Below the pieces are notes generated by a model. It made no database searches and was not told where the DNA came from. It saw nothing but the letters and a program-made list of their open reading frames with translations. This document shows positions 8,168 to 16,563 of a stretch of 64,000 bases of DNA, one piece after another (position 1 is the stretch's first letter; each line of letters opens with the position of its first letter). The translations under genes were made by a program, and so were the position numbers. Source of the stretch: Leifsonia sp. Root1293 (GTDB lineage Bacteria; Actinomycetota; Actinomycetes; Actinomycetales; Microbacteriaceae); the NCBI RefSeq assembly GCF_001425325.1, contig NZ_LMEH01000002.1, forward strand, positions 803,248-867,247, written 5' to 3'.

Positions 8168-8374
8168 ATGGTGGCTGTGCATGATCGCGTGAGCTGGAAC
8201 ACCTCGCAGGGGCGCACGCGCGGGCGAGTCGTGGAGCGGCGCACCTCGGACTTCACCTTCGACGGGCAGCACTTCACGGCGAGCACCGACGAGCCGGCGT
8301 TCATCGTCGAGAGCGAGAAGACCGGTGCTCGCGCAGCGCACAAGGGTTCTGCGTTGCGTGTGCTGAAGAAGTAA
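8168..8374 (+). CDS. DUF2945 (hypervirulence-associated TUDOR-like) small protein
   Basis: A 68-residue protein of the DUF2945 family. It begins MVAVHDRVSWNTSQGRTRGRV and continues VVERRTSDFTFDGQHF and TDEPAFIVESEKTGARAAHK, the full length of this family. The fold is predicted to be a small Tudor-like barrel; the role is unknown. GAGGAGG precedes the ATG by 6 nt. The next gene starts 13 nt after the stop, so they probably form a two-gene operon. Confidence 0.85.
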   Translation: MVAVHDRVSWNTSQGRTRGRVVERRTSDFTFDGQHFTASTDEPAFIVESEKTGARAAHKGSALRVLKK

Positions 8375-8387
8375 CGCGGGAGCATCC

Positions 8388-8837
8388 GTGCAGACCTTCC
8401 TGCCCTACGCCGATCTCGCACGCAGTGCGGCCGCACTCGACCAGAGCCGGCTCGGCAAGCAGCGCGTCGAGACGCTTCAGGTGATGCGCGCCCTCACCCT
8501 GCCCGGATACGGCTGGCAGCATCACCCTGTCGTGCGCATGTGGCGCGGGTTCCGACCCGCCCTGATGGCGTACCAGGACGCGATCTGCGACGAATGGGTG
8601 GCACGGGGCCACGCCGACACCTGCAGAGTGAAGACCCTCGCCGACCTGGACCTCGTGCCCGAGGACGGCGAGGCCTATCGCCGGGGCGACTTCCCGTGGC
8701 CGGCGTGGATCGGCGACGAGGAGCTGCACCGATCGCATCGATCGAACCTGCTGCGCAAGGATCCGGTGCTCTACGCGGAGCTGGCCGCCGACGTTCCCGA
8801 CGACCTGCCGTACGTGTGGCCCGCGGCATCCGTGTGA
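8388..8837 (+). CDS. MSMEG_6728 / pyrimidine-dimer glycosylase-like protein
   Basis: A 149-residue protein beginning MQTFLPYADLARSAAALDQ, with SRLGKQRVETLQVMRALT and GWQHHPVVRMWRGF. These are the hallmarks of an actinobacterial family distantly related to endonuclease V-type pyrimidine dimer glycosylases. Activity has to be regarded as unproven. The GTG start at 8388 gives the conserved N terminus; GCGGGAG lies upstream. It follows the DUF2945 gene closely, suggesting coexpression. Confidence 0.8.
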   Translation: MQTFLPYADLARSAAALDQSRLGKQRVETLQVMRALTLPGYGWQHHPVVRMWRGFRPALMAYQDAICDEWVARGHADTCRVKTLADLDLVPEDGEAYRRGDFPWPAWIGDEELHRSHRSNLLRKDPVLYAELAADVPDDLPYVWPAASV

Positions 8838-8858
8838 CGGATGCCGGAACGAATGCCG

Positions 8859-10340
8859 CTACTCGTGCGTGGTCGTGGACTTCGATGGCGCTGCGGCGTC
8901 TGCGACGTCTGCAGCGTCGGCGCCCGCGACCGGCTTGGCTGACGTGCGCGCGCCCGACACCCGGCGGGCGACGAGGAACACCACGGCGCCGACGACCAGC
9001 ACGATCGCCCCGAACAGCCACACCTGCGGCGACTGCTGGGTGAGGAGCAGCACGCAGGACGCGATGCCGAGGATCGGGAGGATCGTCCACGCCCGGAAGT
9101 GCGGGTGGTCGACCTTGTCGCGGCGCAGCACGAGCACCGCGATGTTCGTGCTGGCGAACACGAACAGCAGCAGGAAGACCACGGTCTCGGCGAGCACCGA
9201 CAGGTCGCCCAGCAGGGTCAGCCCCATGGCGATGAGCGTAGTCGCGAGAATGGCCACCCACGGGGTGCGGCGCTTGGGCAGCACGCGCCCGAAGACGCGG
9301 GGGAGGAGGCCCTCCTCGGCCATGCCGTAGGTCATGCGGCTGGCCATGATCATGGTGAGCAGCGCTCCGTTGGCGACGGCTATCAGTGCGATCGCGCTGA
9401 ACAGCCATTCGGGCACTCCGAGACCGGATGCCGACACGACGGCGAGCAGCGGACCACTCGACTCGCCCAGCTCGTCAGGCGCGAGGGTGATCGAGCTGGC
9501 GAGGGCGACGAGCACGTAGACGGCTCCGGCGACGGCGAGGGCGCCGAACAGGGCGCGGGGGTAGTTGCGCGGAGTGCGCAGCTCCTCGGCCACGTTCGCC
9601 GACGTCTCGAACCCGACGAAGGAGTAGAACGCGATGATGGTGGCGCCGAGCACCGCTGCCCACGGCGAGACCCCGTCGCGGAACTCCAACACGCGCGCCG
9701 GCTCACCGTTGCCCGAGCCGAGAACGACGGCTCCGGCGATGATGACGATGAGCAGACCGCTGAGTTCGATCACCGTCATGACCACGTTGCCCGCCATGGA
9801 CTCACGGATGCCGCGGGCGTTCAACGCCGCCACGAGCGCCAGGAAGACGATGGCCGCCGGGATGGCCGGCACGTCGATGAAGGTGCCGAGGTAGTCGCCG
9901 GCGAAGGCCAGGGAGAGGCCCGCTGCGCTCACCACGCCGGCGGAGAGCATGCAGAAGCCCACGAGGAACGAGATCACGGGGCGCTTGAAGGCGCGCTCGG
10001 CGTAGACGGCTGAGCCTCCGGCGCGCGGGTACTTCGTGACCAGCTCGGCGTAGGAGCCGGCAGTGAAGAGCGCCATCACGAGCGCAAGCAGCAGGGGGAG
10101 CCAGAGAGCTCCGCCCACCTCCTTCGACAGCACGCCCATGAGCGCGTAGATGCCCGCGCCGAGAACATCGCCCAGCACGAAGAGGAACAGGAGCGGGCCG
10201 GTGATCGAGCGGCGGAGGCGCGTGTCGGAGTCGGATGCGCCCGTCGCATCCGGCGCCGCCGTCGTCGGGGCGTCAGCCACGGGGAACTCGGATCTGGAGG
10301 GCGGCCTGCTGGCTGCGGGGGGCGAAGTGGTGCATTCCAC
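8859..10340 (-). CDS. APC-family amino acid permease
   Basis: A 493-residue permease of the amino acid-polyamine-organocation superfamily with about 12 membrane helices. The first contains the diagnostic LFVLGDVLGAGIYALMGVL with an unwound GxGIY core, and helix 6 has IIAFYSFVGFETSANVAEEL. Both ends are hydrophilic tails (40 residues at the N terminus; a VAGADAADVADAAAPSKS-type tail at the C terminus). The substrate is not predictable. GTG 10340 gives the longest frame; another GTG at 10280 (VADAPTTAAP) is a possible alternative since no strong ribosome binding site decides it. Confidence 0.88.
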   Translation of the reverse strand: MECTTSPPAASRPPSRSEFPVADAPTTAAPDATGASDSDTRLRRSITGPLLFLFVLGDVLGAGIYALMGVLSKEVGGALWLPLLLALVMALFTAGSYAELVTKYPRAGGSAVYAERAFKRPVISFLVGFCMLSAGVVSAAGLSLAFAGDYLGTFIDVPAIPAAIVFLALVAALNARGIRESMAGNVVMTVIELSGLLIVIIAGAVVLGSGNGEPARVLEFRDGVSPWAAVLGATIIAFYSFVGFETSANVAEELRTPRNYPRALFGALAVAGAVYVLVALASSITLAPDELGESSGPLLAVVSASGLGVPEWLFSAIALIAVANGALLTMIMASRMTYGMAEEGLLPRVFGRVLPKRRTPWVAILATTLIAMGLTLLGDLSVLAETVVFLLLFVFASTNIAVLVLRRDKVDHPHFRAWTILPILGIASCVLLLTQQSPQVWLFGAIVLVVGAVVFLVARRVSGARTSAKPVAGADAADVADAAAPSKSTTTHE

Positions 10341-10459
10341 ATATTGTTCCGGCGTCGGGGCGGTGGCGGCGGCCCCTTGACTTCGGGCGGGGGAGTGTGG
10401 AATTGCGGTGTGGGCGAGTGGGCGCTGCGGTCTGTCGGCGGATGCGCGGCGGTGACGGT

Positions 10460-10575
10460 GGTCTCGATACGCCTGCTCGCTGCGCTCGCGGGCTACTCGA
10501 CCGGCGTGGGCGCGCTGCGCTCGCGGGTACTCGACCGGCGTGGGCGCGCTGGGGCGCGGGCTACTCGACCGGCGG
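10460..10575 (+). repeat. R1 intergenic repeat, three units overlapping a gene end
   Basis: Three R1-like units, one beginning GGTCTCGATACG. The last (CTACTCGACCGGCGG, 10561-10575) is part of the coding sequence of the flavoprotein on the other strand. Read from that gene, the repeat encodes the final residues P-P-V-E and the TAG stop. Confidence 0.88.
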
Positions 10576-11514
10576 GGTGGCGAGCGCCTGGCGCACGTCG
10601 TCCTCGACCAGGTCGGCGTTCAGGCCGGCCCCGGCCATGTTGCCCGCGGCCATGGCGAGCGGAACCGATGATCGGGCATCCGTCACGTTGCCGGCTGCCC
10701 AGAGCCCGGGAACGCTCGTGCGTCCCATCGGGTCGACGTCGATCCAAGTCGAACCTTGACGGTCGACGACGCTCGCTCCGAGTTCGCGCGCGATCTCGTC
10801 GAGAGGGTGTGGCGTCGGGGCCGCGAAGATTATGTCGGCTGCAACGGATGCGCCGTCGGCGAGGCGCACCGCGCTGAGGGTGTCTGCGGCATCCGTTTCG
10901 ATCGCGACGACGGCTCGCTCCTCGACGACGATGCCGCGGGCCCTGAGGGCACTGCGCAACTCGTCGGGGAGCTCGGTGCCGTTCACGAGGTAGGTGACGT
11001 CGGTGGAGAGCTGGCGCATCAGTAGTGCCTGGTGGGTGCTCGTGGGGCCGCCGGCCAGGACCGCGATGCGGCGGTCGCGCACCTCCCAGCCGTCGCAGTA
11101 GGGGCAGACGACCACGCCGCGGCCCCACTGCTCGGCGAGACCGGGGATGCCGGGCAGGTCGTCGCGCAGTCCGGTGGCGAGCAGCATCCGCCTCGTCACA
11201 TGGGTCTCGCCCGAGTCGAGCACGACCTCGAAGCCGGGTGCGGACTCGTCGCCGGTACGCGTGACTGAAGCCACTTCTCCTGTGCGCATCGCGACGGTGT
11301 CGTAGCGCTCGAGCTCGCGGCGTCCGTCGGCGAGGAGGTCGAGCGGCGAGGTGTGATCGCGACCCAGCACGCCGTGCATGTGGGCGGCGAAACGGTTGCG
11401 CGGACGCGCCTGGTCGACCACGAGCACGCGCCGGCGTGAACGGCCGAGCATGAGGGCGGCGCTGAGTCCGGCGCTGCCGCCACCGACGATGATGACGTCC
11501 CAGGAAGTGTTCAT
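10561..11514 (-). CDS. Thioredoxin-reductase-like FAD/NAD(P)H oxidoreductase
   Basis: A 317-residue flavoprotein. The FAD-binding GGGSAG lies at residues 11-16 (WDVIIVGGGSAGLSAALMLG), the redox motif C137-P-Y-C140-D-G fits a thioredoxin reductase-type active site, and a second dinucleotide-binding region starts near RRIAVLAGGPTSTHQALL. The FAD-domain motif is GLWAAGNVTD. The NADPH motif lacks a canonical GGGxS, so the pyridine nucleotide preference is uncertain. It is divergent (72 bp) from an XRE-cupin regulator that probably controls it. The C terminus is supplied by an R1 repeat. Confidence 0.88.
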   Translation of the reverse strand: MNTSWDVIIVGGGSAGLSAALMLGRSRRRVLVVDQARPRNRFAAHMHGVLGRDHTSPLDLLADGRRELERYDTVAMRTGEVASVTRTGDESAPGFEVVLDSGETHVTRRMLLATGLRDDLPGIPGLAEQWGRGVVVCPYCDGWEVRDRRIAVLAGGPTSTHQALLMRQLSTDVTYLVNGTELPDELRSALRARGIVVEERAVVAIETDAADTLSAVRLADGASVAADIIFAAPTPHPLDEIARELGASVVDRQGSTWIDVDPMGRTSVPGLWAAGNVTDARSSVPLAMAAGNMAGAGLNADLVEDDVRQALATPPVE

Positions 11515-11586
11515 GAGGTGATCCTGCGCCGCGGCTCCGTAGGATGGCAAACGGATTTGCTGAAACGGCAACGAGGGGAGGTGCTC

Positions 11587-12255
11587 ATGGCTCATGCGCA
11601 TGGCTGGAACGCGGCGGGAGGCGCGGGTGGTTCGCGGGCGGGGGATGGCGGTCGGGATGCCGGGCCGGATGCGGGCACGCTGGGCTTCGAGTCGATGCTC
11701 GATCAGGTCGCGCCACGCCTGCGGGCCCTCCGCCAGCGTCGGGAGCTGACCCTCGCCGAACTCGCCGAGCGCACGGGCATCTCGGTGAGTACGCTGTCGC
11801 GACTCGAGTCGGGAACTCGCAAGCCTGCTCTCGACCTGCTCATGCGGCTGGCGGGGGTCTACCGGGTCAGCCTCGACGACCTGGTCGGGGCGCCTCAGAT
11901 CGCCGACCCGCGTGTGCGGCCGAAGCCGTTCTACCGCGGCGGCAAGGCCATCATCCCGCTCACCCGCGACAACCCCGATGTGCACGCGTTCAAGATGGTG
12001 CTGCCCGGGCACGACCCTGAGGCGCCCATCGAGACGAGCACGCACGAGGGCTACGACTGGATCTACGTGCTCAGCGGCCGTGTGCGACTGGCGCTCGGAA
12101 CCGAGGAGATCGTGCTCGAGGCCGGCGAGGCAGCCGAATTCGACACGCGGATGCCGCACGGCAACGCGAGCGCGTCGATGGAACCGGCGGAGATTCTCAA
12201 CCTGCTGAGCACGCAGGGGGAGCGGGTGCACCTGCGGGAGTCGCGCGACCGGTGA
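11587..12255 (+). CDS. XRE-family regulator with C-terminal cupin domain
   Basis: A 222-residue regulator. After a glycine-rich, disordered N terminus (about 1-33) comes an HTH_3 domain at 40-98 (LRALRQRRELTLAELAERTG then ISVSTLSRLESGTRKPALDL) and a cupin_2 domain at about 125-215 (HEGYDWIYVLSGRVRLALGT). This architecture binds small ligands in the cupin and controls adjacent metabolism or redox genes. GGGGAGG precedes the ATG by 6 nt. It is divergent from the thioredoxin-reductase-like gene, its presumed target. Confidence 0.9.
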   Translation: MAHAHGWNAAGGAGGSRAGDGGRDAGPDAGTLGFESMLDQVAPRLRALRQRRELTLAELAERTGISVSTLSRLESGTRKPALDLLMRLAGVYRVSLDDLVGAPQIADPRVRPKPFYRGGKAIIPLTRDNPDVHAFKMVLPGHDPEAPIETSTHEGYDWIYVLSGRVRLALGTEEIVLEAGEAAEFDTRMPHGNASASMEPAEILNLLSTQGERVHLRESRDR

Positions 12256-12316
12256 GGGGTCCGGTTCGCGCCGGACGGAACGCACCGAGAACGGAGTTGC
12301 GGCGGGTGGTGAGCGG

Positions 12317-12408
12317 GGTGCACCCACGCGGACTGCGTTCTCGGCGGAGTGAACCCACGTGTACTGCGTACTCGGCGGCGTGCACCCACGCGGACTGCGT
12401 TCTCGGCG
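12317..12408 (+). repeat. 31-bp tandem repeat, three copies (family R4)
   Basis: Three copies of a 30-bp unit starting GTGCACCCACGCGGACTGCG at 12317, 12348 and 12379, an exact 31-bp period; the middle one has diverged (GTGAACCCACGTGTACTGCG). Immediately upstream, 12280-12300 reads like a diverged reverse complement (CCGAGAACGGAGTTGCGGCG), so the array could fold back on it. Confidence 0.85.
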
Positions 12409-12438
12409 GCGTGCGGATGCCGCCGGGGCGGTGGGGTG

Positions 12439-12550
12439 GCCTCGATACGCGTCCTCGCTGCGCTCGGGCGCTACTCGACCAGCGGTGGGGGCGGAGGCGG
12501 TGGTCTCGATACGCGTCCTCGCTGCGCTCGGTCGCTACTCGACCAGCGGC
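12439..12550 (+). repeat. R1 intergenic repeat, two copies
   Basis: Two R1 copies in the same orientation, the first with a GGCCTC variant of the leading hexamer, both ending CTACTCGACCAGCGG. They sit between the other two repeat arrays of this noncoding stretch. Confidence 0.85.
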
Positions 12551-12625
12551 GGGTGCGGTGGGCGCGGTGGCGGGTGCGGGTGGGGAAGCGCTCGTTCGCC
12601 ATCTGTGGCCGCCTCGAACTTCTGC

Positions 12626-12709
12626 ATGCGGCCACAAGTGGCGAGCGGGCGGTGCGCATGCGGCCACAAGTGGCGAGCGGGCGGTGCGGATGCGGCGACA
12701 AGTGGCGAG
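12626..12709 (+). repeat. 32-bp tandem repeat, three copies (family R3)
   Basis: Three copies of ATGCGGCCACAAGTGGCGAG plus GGGCGGTGCGC-type filler start at 12626, 12658 and 12690, a 32-bp period. Each contains the inverted repeat CCAC-AA-GTGG (damaged in the last copy). Directly upstream, GTTCGCCATCTGTGGCCGCC (12594-12613) resembles the unit in inverted orientation. Confidence 0.85.
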
Positions 12710-12781
12710 TTGGGTGCGGTGGGGGTGCGCTGCAGCGGTACTCGACAAGCGGGGTCACGGCGATACCGCGAGAATGGCAGC

Positions 12782-13582
12782 ATGAGCACCCCCTTCCCCG
12801 CCCTCACCGAGATGCCGTCGCCGCAGTACGTGATGTCGGCCGACGGCCTGCGCATCGCGACCTACCAGTGGGGCGATGACGATGCTCCGACGGTGCTGTG
12901 CGTGCACGGCTTCGCTTCGAGCTGCCGCGACAACTGGGTGAGCACCGGGTGGGTGCGCGACCTGACGCGCGCGGGCTTCCGCGTGGTCGGGGTGGATCAA
13001 CGCGGACACGGAGCGAGCGACAAGCCTCACGAGGCATCCGCATACGGCATGGATGCGCTCGTCGACGACCTCGTGACCGTGCTCGACACCTACCTGCTCG
13101 ACACCGTGCTCTACGCGGGATACTCCCTCGGCGCCCGAGTCGGGTGGCAGCTGGCCGTGCAGGTTCCCGAACACGTGGAGCGCGCAGTCCTCGGCGGAAT
13201 CCCCGACGGACGGCCGCTCGCACGGCTTCAGATCGACCAGGCGCGGGCATATGTCGAAAGCGGCATACCTGTCGAGGACAAGGTCACGCAGAACTACGTG
13301 ACGCTCACAGAACGCGTCGCCGGCAACGACCTGCGGGCACTCATCGCGCTCGCCGAGGGGATGCGGTTGGGGGATGCAGATCCCGATCCGACGCATCCGC
13401 CGACCCAGGAGATCCTGTTCGCGACGGGAAGCGAGGATGCCATCCTCGAGCGATCGAAGCTGCTGGCGGATGCGACTCCTCACGGCAGCTTCGTGGAGCT
13501 GCCCGACCGCCACCACTTCAATGCGCCCGGGTCGCGGGTGTTCAGGCAGGCCGCCGTGGAGTTCTTCTCGCGCGAAGGGTGA
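12782..13582 (+). CDS. Alpha/beta-fold hydrolase
   Basis: A 266-residue alpha/beta hydrolase. The oxyanion region LCVHGFASSCRDNW starts near residue 39, VDQRGHGASDKP follows, and the nucleophile elbow G113-Y-S115-L-G holds the catalytic serine. A C-terminal PDRHHFN supplies the histidine. The substrate (ester, epoxide or other) is not predictable. GAGAAT lies 6 nt before the ATG, possibly a -10 box for a leaderless message. The gene is isolated between a repeat patchwork and an R2 repeat. Confidence 0.88.
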   Translation: MSTPFPALTEMPSPQYVMSADGLRIATYQWGDDDAPTVLCVHGFASSCRDNWVSTGWVRDLTRAGFRVVGVDQRGHGASDKPHEASAYGMDALVDDLVTVLDTYLLDTVLYAGYSLGARVGWQLAVQVPEHVERAVLGGIPDGRPLARLQIDQARAYVESGIPVEDKVTQNYVTLTERVAGNDLRALIALAEGMRLGDADPDPTHPPTQEILFATGSEDAILERSKLLADATPHGSFVELPDRHHFNAPGSRVFRQAAVEFFSREG

Positions 13583-13593
13583 CGGCGCCGGGA

Positions 13594-13633
13594 GCGCTTC
13601 GGACGCGGACTTCGTCCGGGCCTCAGCGAGCGG
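13594..13633 (+). repeat. Intergenic repeat family R2, single copy
   Basis: One copy of GCGCTTCGGNCGCGGACT followed by TCGTCCGGGCCTCAGCGAGC, containing the short hairpin GGAC-TTC-GTCC. It begins 11 bp after the hydrolase stop. Further copies lie at 18401, 21592, 21650, 31905 and 37621, each next to a gene 3' end. Confidence 0.85.
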
Positions 13634-13713
13634 GGAGCGGCGAGGGGTGAGAGCGGGGAGCGAGCAGACGCTGGTCCTTTCCGCGGAGGCGCGCGCGGAC
13701 TAGCGTGTGAGAC

Positions 13714-15105
13714 GTGTCCGCTCCCGCGACCGATGCACGATCTGCTCACGCCGACGGCGTGGAGCGCCTCGTGCAGAGCTATCGCGCGGTTCCGCCCACG
13801 GCATCCGTTCGCCTGGCGAAGCGTACGTCGAACCTGTTCCGTTCCCGCGCCAAGACGGATGCGCCCGGACTCGACACCTCCGGCCTGACCGGAGTGATCT
13901 CGATCGACCCCGAGGCCCGCACCGCAGACGTCGCGGGCATGTGCACCTATGACGACCTCGTCGCGGCGACGCTGCCGTACGGGCTGGCTCCGCTGGTGGT
14001 TCCGCAGCTGAAGACCATCACGCTCGGGGGCGCGGTGACGGGCCTCGGCATCGAGTCGACCTCGTTCCGCAGCGGGCTGCCGCACGAGTCGGTGCTCGAG
14101 CTCGACATCCTGACCGGCTCGGGCGAGGTGATCACGGCATCGGCCGATGAGCACTCCGACCTGTTCCGGGCCTTCCCCAACTCGTACGGCACTCTCGGCT
14201 ACGCCGTGCGGCTGCGCATCGAGTTGGAGCCTGTGAAGCCGTTCGCGGCATTGCGGCACGTGCGGTTCCACGCGCTCGACGACCTGATCGCGGCGATGGA
14301 CGACATCGTCGACACCGGCGTCTTCGACGGGATCCGGGTCGACTACCTCGACGGCGTCGTGTTCGGCGCCGACGAGAGCTACCTCTGCCTCGGCGCGCAG
14401 ACCGCGGCACCCGGTGCGGTGAGCGACTACACCGGGCAGCGCATCTACTACCGTTCGATCCAGCACGACGATGGCGTGATCGAGGACAGGCTCACCATCC
14501 ACGACTACCTCTGGCGGTGGGACACCGACTGGTTCTGGTGCTCCGAGGCGTTCGGCGCGCAGCATCCGGTGATCCGGCGGGTGTGGCCGCGGCGCTATCG
14601 GCGCAGCAGCTCCTACGCGAAGCTCATGACGTTGGAGCGGCGGTTCGACATCGGCGACCGCCTCGAGAAGCTCAAGCACCGGCCGCCACGCGAGCGCGTG
14701 ATCCAAGACGTCGAGATCCCGATCGAGCGCTGCGCCGAGTTCGTCGACTGGTTCCTCGCGACGGTGCCCATCGAGCCGATCTGGCTGTGCCCGCTGCGGC
14801 TGCGTGACGGGCCGGCATCCGAGGCCGGATGGCCGCTCTACCCGATGCGACCGCGGCAGACCTACGTGAACGTGGGCTTCTGGTCGACCGTTCCCGTCGG
14901 CGCCACCGAGGGCGCGAGCAACCGTCTCATCGAGCGTCGCGTGAGCGAACTCGACGGGCACAAGTCGCTCTACTCCGAGTCCTTCTACTCCCGCGACGAG
15001 TTCGACGCCCTGTACGGCGGTGACGACTATCGGCGGGCCAAAGCCATCTACGACCCCGACTCCCGACTCCTCGACCTCTATGCGAAGGCGGTGCAACGAC
15101 GATGA
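13714..15105 (+). CDS. tmsA: FAD-binding oxidoreductase, probable 10-methylene fatty acid reductase (TmsA-like)
   Basis: A 463-residue flavoprotein of the FAD_binding_4/DHCR24-DprE1-like superfamily. The FAD-binding part spans about residues 25-180, with TLGGAVTGLGIESTSFRSGL and FRAFPNSYGTLGYAVRLRIE. Its stop overlaps the start of a cyclopropane-synthase-like methyltransferase by 4 bp. In mycobacteria and other actinomycetes such a pair (TmsA/TmsB, also BfaA/BfaB) makes 10-methyl fatty acids: the methyltransferase creates a 10-methylene acyl chain that the flavoprotein reduces with NADPH. The assignment rests on family plus gene pairing. TAGCGT lies 7 nt before the GTG, suggesting a leaderless mRNA. 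Confidence 0.75.
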   Translation: MSAPATDARSAHADGVERLVQSYRAVPPTASVRLAKRTSNLFRSRAKTDAPGLDTSGLTGVISIDPEARTADVAGMCTYDDLVAATLPYGLAPLVVPQLKTITLGGAVTGLGIESTSFRSGLPHESVLELDILTGSGEVITASADEHSDLFRAFPNSYGTLGYAVRLRIELEPVKPFAALRHVRFHALDDLIAAMDDIVDTGVFDGIRVDYLDGVVFGADESYLCLGAQTAAPGAVSDYTGQRIYYRSIQHDDGVIEDRLTIHDYLWRWDTDWFWCSEAFGAQHPVIRRVWPRRYRRSSSYAKLMTLERRFDIGDRLEKLKHRPPRERVIQDVEIPIERCAEFVDWFLATVPIEPIWLCPLRLRDGPASEAGWPLYPMRPRQTYVNVGFWSTVPVGATEGASNRLIERRVSELDGHKSLYSESFYSRDEFDALYGGDDYRRAKAIYDPDSRLLDLYAKAVQRR

Positions 15106-16490
15106 CGACGTTCAAGGAACGCCCGACCGGGCCCACGGATGCCGGGGGTTCCGATGCTTCTCCGAGTGCGACGGATGCGGCTGGCAGCGCGACCGGCAAG
15201 CCCGAGCCGACGGGGAGGTACACCCTCGCCGAGGTTCTCGAGATCCTCGCCGGCGGTCACCTGCCGCTGAGGTTCACCGCCTACGACGGCAGTGCCGCCG
15301 GACCGGCGGATGCGCCGCTCGGGATCGAGCTGAAGACCCCGCGCGGCACGACCTACCTGGCGACGGGGCGTGGCGACCTGGGGCTCGGCCGCGCCTACAT
15401 CGCCGGCGACCTCGAGATCCACGGAGTGCATCCGGGAGATCCGTACGACCTGCTTCGAGCGCTCGCGGACGACCTGGTGTTCAAGCTCCCGTCGCCGCGG
15501 GTGATGGCGCAGATCGTCAGGTCGATCGGCGTCGAGCACCTGCGCCCGATCGCTCCTCCTCCCCAGGAGGCCCCGCCGCGCTGGCGTCGAGTCGCCGAGG
15601 GCCTGCGCCACAGCAAGAGTCGTGATGCCGAGGCCATCCATCATCACTACGACGTCTCCAACACGTTCTACGAGTGGGTGCTCGGGCCGTCGATGACCTA
15701 CACCTGCGCCTGTTACCCGAACCTCGACGCCTCGCTCGACGAGGCACAGGAGAACAAGTACCGGCTGGTGTTCGAGAAGCTGCGGCTGAAGCCGGGCGAC
15801 AGGCTGCTCGACGTCGGATGCGGGTGGGGCGGGATGGTGCGCTACGCCGCTCGTCGCGGGGTGAGGGCGACGGGGGTGACGCTCTCGGAGGAGCAGACGA
15901 CGTGGGCTCAACGGGCGATCGCCGATGAGGGCCTGGCCGACCTGGCCGAGGTGCGGTTCGGTGACTACCGCGACATCCGGGAGCACGGCTTCGACGCTGT
16001 GTCGTCGATCGGTCTGCTCGAGCACATCGGAGTGCGCAACTACGCGTCGTACTTCCGCTTCTTGCAGTCGCGGTTGCGCCCGGGCGGCCTGCTGCTGAAC
16101 CACTGCATCACGCGCCCCGAGAACACTCACGCGGCGTCGACGCGGGGTTTCATCGATCGCTACGTCTTCCCGGACGGAGAACTCACCGGCTCGGGACGCA
16201 TCATCACCGAGGCTCAGGATGCCGGTCTCGAAGTGCTGCACGAGGAGAACCTGCGACAGCACTACGGACTCACGCTGCGCGACTGGTGCGCCAACCTGGT
16301 CGAGCACTGGGACGAGGCCGTGGCCGAGGTCGGGCTGCCGACCGCGAAGGTCTGGGGACTGTACATGGCGGGGTCCCGGCTGGCGTTCGAGGTCGGCGGC
16401 ATCCAGCTGCACCAGGTGCTCGCCACCCGGCCGGACCCCCACGCCGGTGTCGGTGGAGGGTTGCCGCTGCGGCCATGGTGGACCGCCTAG
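15102..16490 (+). CDS. tmsB: Cyclopropane-fatty-acid-synthase-like SAM methyltransferase (TmsB-like)
   Basis: A 462-residue enzyme with an N-terminal helper domain (about 40-150, PRGTTYLATGRGDLGLGRAY) and a CFA synthase-type methyltransferase domain. The motif AIHHHYDVSNTFYEWVLGPS is the family's substrate-side signature and LLDVGCGWGGMV (236-247) binds S-adenosylmethionine. MTYTCACYPN and the SIGLLEHIG region are also typical. It probably methylenates oleoyl phospholipid at C-10, with the overlapping upstream flavoprotein reducing the product. Residues 10-36 are low complexity. Classical cyclopropane synthesis is the alternative. Confidence 0.78.
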   Translation: MTTFKERPTGPTDAGGSDASPSATDAAGSATGKPEPTGRYTLAEVLEILAGGHLPLRFTAYDGSAAGPADAPLGIELKTPRGTTYLATGRGDLGLGRAYIAGDLEIHGVHPGDPYDLLRALADDLVFKLPSPRVMAQIVRSIGVEHLRPIAPPPQEAPPRWRRVAEGLRHSKSRDAEAIHHHYDVSNTFYEWVLGPSMTYTCACYPNLDASLDEAQENKYRLVFEKLRLKPGDRLLDVGCGWGGMVRYAARRGVRATGVTLSEEQTTWAQRAIADEGLADLAEVRFGDYRDIREHGFDAVSSIGLLEHIGVRNYASYFRFLQSRLRPGGLLLNHCITRPENTHAASTRGFIDRYVFPDGELTGSGRIITEAQDAGLEVLHEENLRQHYGLTLRDWCANLVEHWDEAVAEVGLPTAKVWGLYMAGSRLAFEVGGIQLHQVLATRPDPHAGVGGGLPLRPWWTA

Positions 16491-16563
16491 CCATCGCGAC
16501 TGATAGCTTCAGCGACAGGAGTGGTGCTGCTCGGCGCCGGTCCTTCGACGGAGGGATTCCCCG

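Larger units (their letters stand above)
12256..12781. other. 526-bp noncoding patchwork of repeats
   Basis: No plausible gene is present. The stretch is made of a diverged inverted copy and three direct copies of one 31-bp repeat (12280-12408), two R1 copies (12439-12550), an inverted remnant plus three copies of a 32-bp repeat (12592-12709) and an R1 fragment, GGTACTCGACAAGCGG (12737-12752). Only the last 25 bases look like a promoter for the next gene. Confidence 0.8.

Noticed and set aside
10334..10403. ATTCCACA (10334-10341) and TGTGGAAT (10396-10403) as an operator pair near the amino acid permease start
   Set aside because: An 8-bp inverted pair 54 bp apart with no adjacent regulator can arise by chance; no supporting promoter was found.
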